Positions 1 through 8,623 of a stretch of 64,000 bases of DNA are shown one piece after another. A program made the position numbers and the translations under genes. The notes below the pieces were generated by a model that worked only from the letters and a program-made list of their open reading frames with translations, was not told the origin of the DNA and searched no databases. Source of the stretch: Novosphingobium kaempferiae (GTDB lineage Bacteria > Pseudomonadota > Alphaproteobacteria > Sphingomonadales > Sphingomonadaceae); contig NZ_CP089301.1 in the NCBI RefSeq assembly GCF_021227995.1, positions 4,030,001 to 4,094,000 on the forward strand, read 5' to 3'. How positions within the stretch are numbered: position 1 is the stretch's first letter; each line of letters begins with the position of its first letter.

Positions 1-167
1 GCGATTTCGCGCTGGTTTGCCGCATCGATGGCGCGAGCGTAGGCTTCCTGGACCAGATCCTCGGCATCGGCAGGCGCGACGAGGCGCGCGGCCTGACGCC
101 GGAAAGCCGCGCGATGCGGCAGCACTTCATCGATGAACCAGCGATCTGCGTCCCGTAGCCAGGCCAA
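1..167 (-). CDS. ECF-type RNA polymerase sigma factor, N-terminal part (cut by window edge)
   Basis: Translating the minus strand gives a start of the type ALAWLRDADRWF followed by an ECF region 2: helix residues around HRAAFRRQAARLV and then ADAEDLVQEAYARA, the classic core-binding DLVQE motif. Only about 55 residues lie in the window; region 4 is off the left edge. No ATG is present, so a TTG at 167 is the likeliest start; the frame is closed by a TAA about 40 bp upstream. The gene is divergent from the PhoD phosphatase with under 100 bp between the starts, so the two may share a control region. The family is clear; its target is unknown. Confidence 0.7.
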   Translation of the reverse strand, partial: MAWLRDADRWFIDEVLPHRAAFRRQAARLVAPADAEDLVQEAYARAIDAANQREI

Positions 168-248
168 CGCCTTCGTCCTTTTTCGCGAACCCGGACGGGG
201 CCGTTAGGCGGTGTGAATGACATTTCGGGGACACCGGTTGTCACATCA

Positions 249-1949
249 ATGTCCGAAAAGGCGGATAGCGGTGCAGTCATGCACGATTTTCCGCTAGGCA
301 TCGGGTGGCACCGCCGTGCGGTGCTGGCCGCAATGGCCGCGCTCGGCGCGCAGGCCTTCCCCCGATTTGACGCGTTTGCCGCAACCGCCGATCCGTTCGC
401 GCTGGGTGTCGCGAGTGGCGATCCGGCGCAGGACGGATTCGTCCTGTGGACGCGGCTGGTCGGCCCGGCGGCGACGCCGTTGCCCTCACGGGCCGTCCCC
501 GTCCGCTTTGAAATCGCCGAGGACGAGGCATTCCGCCGGATCGTTCGCGCTGGCGTCGAGGTAGCCCATCCAGCGGCTGCTCACAGCGTCCACGTGGAAC
601 TGGGCGGATTGCGTCCGGGGCGCACTTACTGGTATCGCTTCCATGCGTTGGGCGCGACCAGCCCCGTCGGCCGCACCAAGACCGTACCGTTGAACGCCGA
701 CCGCCTGCGTCTCGCGCTGACCTCCTGTCAGCATTGGGAACTCGGCTGGTTCCACGCCTACCGCGACATGATCGCCGCAGCGCCCGATCTCATCGTCCAG
801 GTGGGCGATTACATCTACGAACAGGCGTACCCCGACCAGCCGAAAGTGCGCAGCTTCGGCTCACCTGACCCCGTCGACCTCGAAGGCTACCGCGCGCGCT
901 ATGCGCTCTATCGCAGTGACAAGGACTTGCGGGAGGCCCACCGGCTGTTCCCGTGGTTGGTCACCTGGGACGACCATGAAGTCCTGAACGACTACGCCGC
1001 GCTCGCCAATCGCGAAGGACTGCCACCGGAGCTATTCGCTCCGCGTCGGGCAGCAGCCTACCAAGCCTATTTCGAACATATGCCGATCCGGCCCAGCCTG
1101 TGGCGCTCGAAACCGACGCCGCGGCTGTTCCGGGGCGTGGACTGGGGAGAGCTTGCTTCGCTCTCCATGCTGGATACGCGCCAGTATCGCAGCGATCCGG
1201 CCTGTGCTGCTCCGCAGGTGGCGCGCAACGTGAAGCTCGATCACTGCCGGGAACGGCACGGCGCCGATCGATCCATGCTGGGCGCTATGCAGGAAGCATG
1301 GCTTGTCCAGCGTCTCGAACGTGAACGCCGTCCCTGGACCCTGCTGGCCCAAGGGGTGTTTTTCGCTCCTCTGGCGCTGGATGGGACGGGCGAAAAGGTA
1401 TGGAGCGACCAGTGGGACGGCTACCCCGCCGCCCGAGACCGCCTGACTGAAAAACTGGGTCTGCCATCCGTCAACAATGCCGTCGTGCTTAGCGGCGACA
1501 TTCACAGTTTCTGGGTCAATGACCTCAAGCACGGCCCGGTTTCAGGTCCAACGGTCGGCACCGAGATCGTGACCTCCGCTCTGGCTGCGCAATTGCCGCC
1601 TCCGGGGCGTTTCGGAGATGTTCTGGCCAACAATCCGCACATCCGGTTCAGCGACGTACACCATACAGGATATGTCCTGATGGAAGTCGATAAGCATCGG
1701 ATGAGCGCACAACTCAGGCAGATCGACGCACGACAGCGAGATGCGCAGCCGAGAGTCCTGGCGATTGTCGAACAGGAAGCGGGTGCCAGGCGTGAACCTG
1801 CCGCCGTTACATCGGTATCCTCGCCTGCTGATATGTCGGCGCTTCAGTTGAAGGCGAATCGCACCGCGATTACGCCATGTTTCGGCAAGAGCAGCCGTTC
1901 TTGCCCGGATCTTGGAACGACTTGCGCTGGTCGATTCATACCGGGATAG
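249..1949 (+). CDS. phoD: PhoD-type alkaline phosphatase/phosphodiesterase, Tat-exported
   Basis: Predicted secreted metallophosphoesterase releasing phosphate from phosphoesters. The N-terminus has a twin-arginine signal (HRRAVLAAM, then an Ala-rich stretch ending in DAFAA) and the mature protein opens with the PhoD core ADPFALGVASGDP. Metal-site motifs are in order: GDYIYE, WDDHEVLND, LDTRQYR and SGDIHSFW. ATG 249 was chosen over GTG 213; ATG 279 would still keep the Tat signal. About 45 residues at the C-terminus (after the VEQEAGARRE area) do not look like a normal PhoD end, and a decayed IS begins roughly 250 bp downstream, so the tail may have been altered by a rearrangement. Family assignment is firm; substrate is not. 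Confidence 0.88.
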   Translation: MSEKADSGAVMHDFPLGIGWHRRAVLAAMAALGAQAFPRFDAFAATADPFALGVASGDPAQDGFVLWTRLVGPAATPLPSRAVPVRFEIAEDEAFRRIVRAGVEVAHPAAAHSVHVELGGLRPGRTYWYRFHALGATSPVGRTKTVPLNADRLRLALTSCQHWELGWFHAYRDMIAAAPDLIVQVGDYIYEQAYPDQPKVRSFGSPDPVDLEGYRARYALYRSDKDLREAHRLFPWLVTWDDHEVLNDYAALANREGLPPELFAPRRAAAYQAYFEHMPIRPSLWRSKPTPRLFRGVDWGELASLSMLDTRQYRSDPACAAPQVARNVKLDHCRERHGADRSMLGAMQEAWLVQRLERERRPWTLLAQGVFFAPLALDGTGEKVWSDQWDGYPAARDRLTEKLGLPSVNNAVVLSGDIHSFWVNDLKHGPVSGPTVGTEIVTSALAAQLPPPGRFGDVLANNPHIRFSDVHHTGYVLMEVDKHRMSAQLRQIDARQRDAQPRVLAIVEQEAGARREPAAVTSVSSPADMSALQLKANRTAITPCFGKSSRSCPDLGTTCAGRFIPG

Positions 1950-2197
1950 CAGACCGTCAACAGTTGCAGATCAAAATTAGATGCTAAGAGTCTTCAATGG
2001 GTCCAAATGCCTGCGATGGGTGGTTGGGTCACTGATGAGATCTGTGATGGGTTTCTGTTGGCAGGTGGCACTTCATCCAAATGGCGACCGAGGGCTTCAA
2101 GCTCTCTTTTGCACGATGGATTCACGTCGCCTTTGATGTGACCTTCTGATTTTCCTCCCAGCTTGATTGGAGTCTGGCGTGATGGAAGGACGGACGA

Positions 2198-2368
2198 ATG
2201 AAGCGAGCACGGTTCACGTAAGAGCAGATCATCGGCGTGCTGAAGGAGCAGGAGGCTGGCGCGAAGATTGCCGATCTGGCTCGTCGCCACGGTGTGTCGG
2301 AAGCGACGATCTACCACTGGAAAGCTAGGTATGCCGGCCTGAAGGATCTTCTCGCAAAAAATTGGTAA
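2198..2368 (+). pseudogene. IS3-family orfA (HTH, transposase N-terminal part), nonsense and deletion
   Basis: Reads MKRARFT, then TAA at 2219-2221 in place of a Glu codon, then in the same frame EQIIGVLKEQEAG and the helix-turn-helix region ADLARRHGVSEATIYHW. After KARYAGL the frame jumps straight to KDLLAKNW, the normal C-terminal end of such OrfA proteins. About 30 residues of the leucine-zipper part are therefore missing, without loss of frame. Known intact relatives are about 88 residues. Not functional as it stands. Confidence 0.78.
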
Positions 2369-2703
2369 CGCCCGCTGCCAAGCGAGAGGCGGTCGCTCGT
2401 CTCCAGGCGGTTCTGCGGATGAGCGAGCGGCGGGCGTGTCGTGTTATCGGCGCTGACCGGAAGAGCGTGCGTTACCGGTCACAGCGGGACGATGATGCTG
2501 ACCTTCGGTTGACGCTGCGTGAGCTTGCGCAGCAGCACCGTCGAAATGCCTTCGTGGAATCGTTCAATGGCCGGTTCCGGGACGAATGTCTGAACACTCA
2601 TTGGTTCTTGTCTGTGGCCGACGCCAGGAGCAAGATCGACGCGTGGCGACGGGACTACAATGAGTGCCGTCCTCACCTCCCTAGGCTGGCTTATGCCAGT
2701 TAA
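2362..2703 (+). pseudogene. IS3-family orfB (DDE integrase) with large internal deletion
   Basis: The first about 60 residues are the normal OrfB start (VTPAAKREAVARLQ, SERRACRVIGADRKSVRYRS) up to RELAQQHRR. At about 2541-2547 the frame joins directly to NAFVESFNGRFRDECLN, which in intact enzymes is the last part of the catalytic core, ending YNECRPH. About 140 residues, including the two catalytic Asp residues, are missing; only the final Glu region (VESFNGR) remains. The result is 113 codons against about 270-290 in the family. Catalytically dead. Confidence 0.8.
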
Positions 2704-2705
2704 GT

Positions 2706-3128
2706 TTGCTTCATCTGCCGGGGTTGACCCCGGCAGATGAAGGCCGGAGGCTCACATTATGCCCGGACACGAAGCCGGGAACCTTCACAAAGCTGCCAGC
2801 CTCTAATCCCGTCAAGGGGCCGGAAGGCAAGACGATCTACCTCAGCACCGATGGCGTGGCCAAGGCTGTGGTCGCCCATGCCGGCTCCGCCCAGGCCCTC
2901 GGCAAAGTGGTCGTCGTCGGGCATCGCGATCGCGTGAAGCGCTGCGTGCTGGTTTCGCGGGACAATGGCATGACCGCCGCCGTCGCCCGCGAAGTGCCGC
3001 TGCCGGTCAAATACGATCCGCAGTCCGTACAACCCTGGACCCGCCGCCGCGACGCCTATCTCCTCAGCGATCTGATCGCGCAGCTTTCGATGACGCGCAA
3101 CCGGGTCATCGGCGAGCTGGCAGGCTGA
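2706..3128 (+). pseudogene. Unrecognised 3' gene fragment next to the IS remnant
   Basis: The frame encodes about 120 residues of apparently genuine protein (TKPGTFTKLPAS, then GKTIYLSTDGVAKAVVAHAG, VVVVGHRDRVKRCVLVSRDNGM, ending RNRVIGELAG). It has no ATG or plausible start: the only initiators are a TTG at 2706 inside the palindrome region or internal GTGs. The most likely reading is the 3' end of a larger gene whose front was lost when the IS inserted or deleted. I do not recognise the family. Codon use looks like that of the neighbours. Confidence 0.5.
2709..2742. repeat. Perfect 15-bp inverted repeat (stem-loop) at the IS remnant border
   Basis: CTTCATCTGCCGGGG at 2709-2723 is followed by a 4-base loop (TTGA) and its exact reverse complement at 2728-2742. 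It sits right after the transposase tail and before the orphan fragment. It has no T-run, so it is not a typical terminator; it could be part of an IS end or a rearrangement scar. Confidence 0.75.
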
Positions 3129-3140
3129 CCCAACGGGGTC

Positions 3141-3173
3141 AGGTGGAGGGCGTTGATCCGCAGCCCTCCACCT
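3141..3173. terminator. Stem-loop between convergent genes, possible bidirectional terminator
   Basis: AGGTGGAGGGC at 3141-3151 pairs exactly with GCCCTCCACCT at 3163-3173 across an 11-base loop. It lies between the plus-strand fragment ending at 3128 and the minus-strand phosphatase ending at 3181. There is no T-run on either side, so termination would have to rely on the GC-rich stem alone or on Rho. Confidence 0.45.
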
Positions 3174-3180
3174 GGCCTAG

Positions 3181-4227
3181 TCAGTCGAGCATCGTCTTGC
3201 GCAGCTTCGCGAAATCCGCATCGGTGAAGCCGAGCGTGCGCAGGTAGGCTTCCGAGCCGCCGTACTGCTTGTCGAGGTAGGCGAAGAACTGCACGAGATG
3301 CGACTGGCCGCTCGGCGTGTAGAGCGGTTCGGCCTTGCGCGGCGTGCCGTCCTCGGCAGCGACGTAGTACTTCAGGATCGGGTTGTTCGGGTAGTCCTTG
3401 GGATCGACCTTGGGCATCTCGAACTGCGGGCGGCGCAGGTCGGTGGACAGGTGATAGTCCTTGACGATTGTCTCCCGGTCTACGCCCAGCACGTCGTAGA
3501 TCAGCGCCGTCGCCATGCCCGTGCGGTCCTGCCCGGCGGAGCAGTGATAGACCACCGCACCCTCGTCCGCGATGAGGCGGCGGAACAGCGAGCGGAACTG
3601 CGGGGCCAGCATCTTCTCCATGCCCGCGTACATGTTCTCGCCTGCGCCCTGGCCCATCTTGGCCATCAGGGGCTTCAGCGAATAGTCGTTGGCGATGAAC
3701 AGCGCGCCCACCTTGTCATCGAGCAGATCTGGCGCGACCTCGCGCTCCTCGATGCTGCGCAGGTCGACGACGTTGCCGATGCCCAACTGGCCGAGCAGCG
3801 CATAGTCGGCATCGGTCAGCAGCGGCATCGCGCCGGAGCGGAACGCCTTGTCCCACTTCACCGTGTGGCCATCCTTCGTGACGTAGCCGCCGACATCGCG
3901 GAAGTTGCTGCCCTGCTCCAGCGGCAGCACCCGTTCGGCGACGACGGTGCGCGCCTTGCCGGACTTGCCTTCAAGGATCACGTAGCGGCGGTCGGCTGCG
4001 GCGATGGGCAGCGTGATCTTTCCGTCCTTGCTGGCGGCGGCGAAGCGCTGGTCGCCCTTGTCCAGCACGGTGTCGGCGCTGATCCATACCGCGACGGGCG
4101 CGGCGTCTTCGCGGTTCAGTTCGACGGTCGCGGCGTCGATCCGCGTCAGCGTCGCCAGTTCGCGGGCCGATGCGGGTGCAGCCAGTGCGAGGACGATAAG
4201 GGCAGTGGTAGTGGCGATCTTTCGCAT
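3181..4227 (-). CDS. Secreted tyrosine-type (dual-specificity-like) protein phosphatase
   Basis: 348-residue protein with a Sec signal peptide (residues about 1-21, ending APASA), a beta-rich N-terminal part, and a catalytic domain of the Tyr_phosphatase_3 type. The signature is HCSAGQDRTG: Cys229 is the nucleophile and Arg235 the phosphate binder; the RDVGGY and VDLRS motifs typical of the family precede it. ATG 4227 was chosen because GGGAG lies about 8 bp upstream; the open frame further upstream runs into the receptor gene. It starts 14 bp after the TonB receptor stop, so the two form an operon. By family it could remove phosphate from phosphotyrosine, phosphoinositides or inositol phosphates; periplasmic location suggests a nutritional role (inference). 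Confidence 0.88.
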   Translation of the reverse strand: MRKIATTTALIVLALAAPASARELATLTRIDAATVELNREDAAPVAVWISADTVLDKGDQRFAAASKDGKITLPIAAADRRYVILEGKSGKARTVVAERVLPLEQGSNFRDVGGYVTKDGHTVKWDKAFRSGAMPLLTDADYALLGQLGIGNVVDLRSIEEREVAPDLLDDKVGALFIANDYSLKPLMAKMGQGAGENMYAGMEKMLAPQFRSLFRRLIADEGAVVYHCSAGQDRTGMATALIYDVLGVDRETIVKDYHLSTDLRRPQFEMPKVDPKDYPNNPILKYYVAAEDGTPRKAEPLYTPSGQSHLVQFFAYLDKQYGGSEAYLRTLGFTDADFAKLRKTMLD

Positions 4228-4241
4228 TGTCATTCTCCCGG

Positions 4242-6821
4242 TCAGTAGCTGAAGCGGACGCCGAACAGGTAGCGCGCGCCGATCTGCTCGACTTCGGTCG
4301 GCATGGCGGTGGTGCCCTGATAGGCGACGTAAGTTTCGTCGGTAAGGTTCGCGAGATCGGCGAACAGCGTGAAGTTTTCGGTCAGCGCATAGCGCAGCGA
4401 GACGTCGAGGTTCTCGTAGCCCTTGCGATATTCGCCGCTGCCGAAGCCGCCAAGCGAGTCCAGCCAGTCCGACCGCCACTGGTAGCTGACGCGCGCGGAA
4501 AGGCCGTACTTCTCGTAGAACAGCGAGGCGTTGGCGATCGTGTCCGACATGCCCTGGAACGCGATGTTCTGTTCGGTCGGCGTGTCGAAATCGCCGTCGA
4601 GCAACGTCACGTTGCCCTGGAAGCCGAAGCCGTCGAGTGCGCCGGGCAGGAAGTCGAACTGCTTGAGCACGTTGAACTCGACGCCGTAGAGCTTGCCCTT
4701 GTCGCCGTTGTAGGTGCCGGTCAGCAGGTAGTTCGAACGGTCAACGCCGCCGAAGTTGTAGAAGTCCGAACCGACCGGGTTCTGCGCCTGATACAGCACG
4801 TTGTCGACCGAACGGTAGAAGCCCGCGAGCGAGATCATGCCGTTGCCGGGCAGGTAATATTCGATGCTGGCGTCCGCGCCCCAGGTGTATTCGGGCTTGA
4901 GCGCCGGATTGCCGCCGCCGATGGTGCCGGGGCTGTTGGTGTCGTTGATCGAGGCGCCGACGCGGATCGCGCCGTAGGCAGGGCGGGACACGCCCCGCTG
5001 GCCCGCAAGGCGCAGGACGAGGTTGTCGGTAGCGGCGTACTTGATGTTGAGGCTGGGGAAGAAGTCGGTCTTGCTCGAATGGCGGGAGAGGGGGATATAG
5101 GCTGCTCCGACCAGTACCGAGCCGGCGTTGTCGAGGACGTAGTTCTCCACGCGCACGCCGCCAACCGCGGTCAGCGGCCCGCTCTCCACCTTGGCCATGA
5201 CGTAGCCCGCCAGCGTCTTCTCGCGCTGGTAGTACTTGTCGGTCGTCGGCACGTCGAGCGCGGGATCGTAGAGACCCGCCGTCTCAAGCCTTCCAAGCAG
5301 GCTGTCGATGTCGCGGCGCATCGCCACGTTGTCGACGTAGTTGAAGGTCACGCCGAGCGGAAAGCCCGTGTCCCAGGCCTTGCCGGTGACATAGTTGTTG
5401 ACGTCGAACGGCTGGCCCACCGCCGCGCTCATCGCGCCGATATAGACGATGTTGGACGATGAGAAGTTGTTACCCGAAATGTCGCGGTCGATGTAGAGGC
5501 CGCCGGCCGATAGCTTGAGGTCGCCCATCTGCTTCGACAGGTCCAGCTTGGCGGTATAGCTGTCCGAAACCGTCTTCTGGCGGGCGGTGATCATGTAGGT
5601 GCCCGAGGTGCTCAGGCTCTTCTGGTTGAAGTCGCCCACGATCGACACGATCGGGAAGCGCGGATCGGAATTGTCGTAGCTGAGCGCCAGGTTGTTGGCG
5701 GCGCTGGTCGACGACTGCACGAGCGGCAGGTAGCTGGTGTTCTCGGTTTTGGCGTAGTTGAACTTGAACGAGGCGTTGAAGCCGTCGTCGCCCTCATAGT
5801 CGCCGCCGACGGTGCCGATGTAGTTGCGGTTGCGGTACTCGCCGAAGTTGAAGCTGCCACGCAGCGGAACGCCGGTCAGGTTGCCCGAGGCCAGCGTGCG
5901 GGTGCCGCCGGTCGCGCGGTCGAGGCGGAACTCGTACTGGTTGCGCTGTTCGTTGTCGTTGAACTCCGAGAAGATGGCCTTGGCATAGATGCGCTTGCCT
6001 TCCTCCGGCTGGTATTCGACGCCCGCGAACAGGCCGTTGTTCCAGCGCTCGATCTCGTACTGGCGGATATCGAATTCGGTCGGGCCGTTGGCGTCGTAGG
6101 CCCCGACCTCACGGTTGTCGGTCAACTGCTTGCGGCGATAGTGCGAGCCGCCGATGACCACGCCGAAGGTGTCGTTCGACCACGACAGGCGCAGCGATCC
6201 CTGCCGCTGTTCACCCTTGCCGAGGTCCATGAAGCCGTAACCCGCGTCGCCCGATACGTGCAGGCCCTTCTGCTCCATCGGCGAGTAAGTGCGCAGGTCG
6301 ATCGTGGCGACGACCGCGTCGGCCTGCAGATCCGAGGTCAGCGACTTGTTGATGACCATCTGCGAGAGCAGCACGGCGGGGATCGCGTCGAAACGGAAGG
6401 CGCGGGTATCGCCGCCCTCATCGACGCCCGCCATCGGGATGCCGTCGATGCTCACGGAGGTCCAGCGGTTCGGCGCGCCGCGTACCTGGATGTAGCGTTC
6501 CTGCCCCTGGTCGCGCTGCACTGCGACGGCGGGCAGGCGCGAGAGTGCGGCGGCAGCGTTCTGGTCCGGGAAGCGGCCGACCGCATCCGACGCAGCCACG
6601 TCGGCAAGGTTGTCCATCACGCGCTTGGCTTCGATCGAATCCTGCTGGGCCGAGACGATCGAGCCGGTGACGACGATGTCCTCGCCGACGGCGGCATCGT
6701 CGGCGACTGCGGCTGCGGCGTCGGCCTCCTCGGCATGAGCGAGAGTAGCGCCGGTGAGCGATGCGGCGAGCGCGCCGGCGATGGCCGTCGAGCGCAGGAA
6801 TATGCAGGTGTTCAGTTTCAC
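4242..6821 (-). CDS. TonB-dependent outer-membrane receptor
   Basis: 859-residue receptor of the large Caulobacter/Xanthomonas-type subfamily. It has a signal peptide, a TonB-box-like EDIVVTG, a plug domain (IQVRGAPNRWTSVSIDGIP, INKSLTSDLQADAV) and a 22-strand-type barrel ending in the aromatic FGVRFSY. GTG 6821 was chosen: GGGGGCT lies just upstream and the resulting protein starts with a signal peptide; ATGs further upstream would add a non-signal extension. It is co-transcribed with the tyrosine-type phosphatase and divergent from the double-TetR regulator. The substrate is likely phosphorylated, from context only. Confidence 0.92.
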   Translation of the reverse strand: MKLNTCIFLRSTAIAGALAASLTGATLAHAEEADAAAAVADDAAVGEDIVVTGSIVSAQQDSIEAKRVMDNLADVAASDAVGRFPDQNAAAALSRLPAVAVQRDQGQERYIQVRGAPNRWTSVSIDGIPMAGVDEGGDTRAFRFDAIPAVLLSQMVINKSLTSDLQADAVVATIDLRTYSPMEQKGLHVSGDAGYGFMDLGKGEQRQGSLRLSWSNDTFGVVIGGSHYRRKQLTDNREVGAYDANGPTEFDIRQYEIERWNNGLFAGVEYQPEEGKRIYAKAIFSEFNDNEQRNQYEFRLDRATGGTRTLASGNLTGVPLRGSFNFGEYRNRNYIGTVGGDYEGDDGFNASFKFNYAKTENTSYLPLVQSSTSAANNLALSYDNSDPRFPIVSIVGDFNQKSLSTSGTYMITARQKTVSDSYTAKLDLSKQMGDLKLSAGGLYIDRDISGNNFSSSNIVYIGAMSAAVGQPFDVNNYVTGKAWDTGFPLGVTFNYVDNVAMRRDIDSLLGRLETAGLYDPALDVPTTDKYYQREKTLAGYVMAKVESGPLTAVGGVRVENYVLDNAGSVLVGAAYIPLSRHSSKTDFFPSLNIKYAATDNLVLRLAGQRGVSRPAYGAIRVGASINDTNSPGTIGGGNPALKPEYTWGADASIEYYLPGNGMISLAGFYRSVDNVLYQAQNPVGSDFYNFGGVDRSNYLLTGTYNGDKGKLYGVEFNVLKQFDFLPGALDGFGFQGNVTLLDGDFDTPTEQNIAFQGMSDTIANASLFYEKYGLSARVSYQWRSDWLDSLGGFGSGEYRKGYENLDVSLRYALTENFTLFADLANLTDETYVAYQGTTAMPTEVEQIGARYLFGVRFSY

Positions 6822-6997
6822 GAAAGCCCCCAGAAATGAGTCGGACCTGATCGGTTCGACGTGGCGGCTAGAACGTTTGTATGTATGTTGGATGACATGC
6901 GAAAGGACAAATTGGAACATAACGAGCGCACAGTATTGCTCGATTGCAAACGCCCGGTCTGCTAGGCCTGTCCGATTGAAAGCGATTATCGAGCGTC

Positions 6998-8200
6998 ATG
7001 CCCCACAGCAGTTCTGCAGAAATTCCGTCATATGACAGACTCATCGCTACCGTGCAGGAGCAGTGGGAACTGGGTGGGGCTGCGGGCATGTCAGCCCGCC
7101 AGATCAGCGGCTTGACCGGTGCACCGGTCTCCTCAATCTATCATCATTTCGGTTCTCTGGAACACTTGTTTCTAAGGTCGCAGCAGGCCTGCATCGCCGC
7201 TGCCCGGCAATGGGGCGAAGAGCAGTTGCGCCAGTTCGATGGCTTCGCGCCGTCTCCGCATGCGTTCGCTGGATTCTTTGCGCAGATCGTCGATGCATGG
7301 TGCGAACAGCGCCGCCCGCTAGCCTTTGCATGGCGTGAATGTCAGTTGCTTGCCCAGCAGTCGCCGTTGTTCCGTGAACCGGCAGAGCAGTGGTCGCAGG
7401 TCTGGGAGCGGTTCTGGGACGAAGCCGCGCGGCGCTTCGGACTCGGTGACGGCACGCTGGTGGTGCGGCGCGTGTTCGAGAACGAGAGCTTCCTGCACAT
7501 GATCCGCTGGCGCCGGATGGTCGACCGGGCGGCGCTGGACGAAACCGCCCGCTCGCTGTCGGCCTGGCTGACGGGAACCGCGATGCCTGTTGCGCCCTGG
7601 CGCGAGTACGCACGCGAGGAAGCGCTGTGTTCGATGCCCACATTGCCCGACCGCGACGACACCGCCGCCCGGATCGTGGATGCCGCCGCGCGGATAATCG
7701 ACGAGGAGGGGCTTGCGCGGCTAACACATCGGGCCGTAGCGGATCGCGGCGGGCTGACGCTCGGCACCGTCTCGCACAAGTTCCGGACCAAATCGGCGCT
7801 GCTCGAAGCCGCGTTTGAAGGGCTCTACCGCGCCAATGTCGAGCGATTGCAGCCGGAGACCGCTCCGCGCGGCGACCTTGCCGACGATCTTGCGGGGATG
7901 CTCCGGCGCGGGGGCAATGCCCGGGGCAGCGATGAACTTTTCCTTGCCACCGCCCGCGACCCCGGGCTCAGTCAGTTCGGAGCCCAGCTACGCTATCTGC
8001 GCGGCCGTACTTCGCGCAGTACCTTGCAGGACCTGGTGGGCGAGCACAGAACGGTCGGCGTCACTGAAGCCGCGCTGTTCTCAAGCTTCCTGACCTCGCA
8101 ATTGCGGATTTATGCAAGGGCGCAGACTGATACGGTGCGTCCCATCCGCGCGGAACTTACCATCCTGACACGGTTGGTTCAGCGAGTTTCGGCGACCTGA
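6998..8200 (+). CDS. Double TetR-family regulator: two TetR units fused in one chain
   Basis: 400 residues with two complete TetR-like modules. The first HTH is near residues 27-55 (MSARQISGLTGAPVSSIYHHFGS) followed by its own helical ligand domain. The second begins near residue 215 (ARIVDAAARIIDEEGLARLT, then RAVADRGGLTLGTVSHKF), with a second ligand domain to the end. Normal TetR proteins are about 200 residues and work as dimers, so this may be a single-chain pseudo-dimer able to read a non-symmetric site. It is divergent from the receptor-phosphatase operon with 176 bp between starts, so it most likely controls that operon and itself. Confidence 0.85.
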   Translation: MPHSSSAEIPSYDRLIATVQEQWELGGAAGMSARQISGLTGAPVSSIYHHFGSLEHLFLRSQQACIAAARQWGEEQLRQFDGFAPSPHAFAGFFAQIVDAWCEQRRPLAFAWRECQLLAQQSPLFREPAEQWSQVWERFWDEAARRFGLGDGTLVVRRVFENESFLHMIRWRRMVDRAALDETARSLSAWLTGTAMPVAPWREYAREEALCSMPTLPDRDDTAARIVDAAARIIDEEGLARLTHRAVADRGGLTLGTVSHKFRTKSALLEAAFEGLYRANVERLQPETAPRGDLADDLAGMLRRGGNARGSDELFLATARDPGLSQFGAQLRYLRGRTSRSTLQDLVGEHRTVGVTEAALFSSFLTSQLRIYARAQTDTVRPIRAELTILTRLVQRVSAT

Positions 8201-8623
8201 TGCCTTGAGGATTGCAGGCTGCGGGTAGTTTGAAGGTATGTTTATGCTCATGTCGTGTCGCACCAAAGGACCACTACGCGGCTCGACAGGTTGGCTTAGC
8301 TGAGCTGGCTGACGATTTGCCGCCCTGGGCGGAGTATATCAGCAAATACAGCGCTGGTTGGTTGCGTGCTGTTTCGAGGCGCTTGTGGATGCTCCCGGCG
8401 GCGGATGGCAGTTCCGCATCCAGCGACGCCGTCAACACGCCGCCGCCATCGCGCCAGCCCGGGTCGCCAAATGTCATGTTGTACCAAGAGCCGACACTTA
8501 CCGTTTGGACATACCAGCGACGTAAAATGGGAAAGGCCGGTCGAACCCGGTCCTCGCGCGGCGTGTCCGAATTAATTATCAGCGCGGAGTGACCAGGGCC
8601 GCGAAGCGCGCGAATAAGGGGTC
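8201..8623. other. Intergenic region without a supported gene
   Basis: 423 bp between the double TetR gene and the sigma factor. A short minus-strand frame (8274-8477, about 67 codons, containing TFGDPGWRDGGGVL and NQPALYLLIYSAQ) has a protein-like composition but no recognised family and no clear ribosome site; it may be a gene relic. The right end holds a candidate ECF promoter, listed separately. Nothing else is visible. Confidence 0.4.
8542..8571 (+). promoter_or_regulatory. Candidate ECF-type promoter of the sigma/anti-sigma operon
   Basis: CGAACCC at 8542-8548 resembles the AAC-containing -35 element of ECF promoters, and TCCGAA at 8566-8571 lies 17 bases further as a possible -10. It is 53 bp upstream of the sigma factor ATG, where an autoregulated promoter is expected. 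The match is by eye only. Confidence 0.3.

Larger units (their letters stand above)
2198..2703 (+). mobile_element. Decayed IS3-family (IS407/IS2-like group) insertion sequence remnant
   Basis: Two overlapping reading frames match the orfA/orfB layout of this IS group: an HTH protein starting MKRARFT and an integrase-type orfB starting VTPAAKREAV and ending in the DDE-domain tail. Both are shortened by internal deletions and orfA has a stop at codon 8, so the element cannot encode a transposase. An A6 run at 2356-2361 at the junction still fits the programmed -1 frameshift site used by these elements. Terminal inverted repeats and target duplications were not identified, so the true ends may extend beyond the given limits (upstream to about 2150, downstream to about 2760). 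Confidence 0.8.

Noticed and set aside
1994..2317. Minus-strand open frame across the IS remnant
   Set aside because: Opposite strand to a recognisable, though broken, orfA; no homology or start signal.
4227..5462. Long open frame (about 410 codons) on the plus strand opposite the TonB receptor gene
   Set aside because: Antisense shadow of a well-supported receptor gene in GC-rich DNA; its product is low-complexity and Val/Ala/Arg rich without domain motifs.
8274..8477. Small minus-strand gene in the gap before the ECF sigma gene
   Set aside because: Protein-like composition but no family, no convincing start or ribosome site; kept as a remark only.
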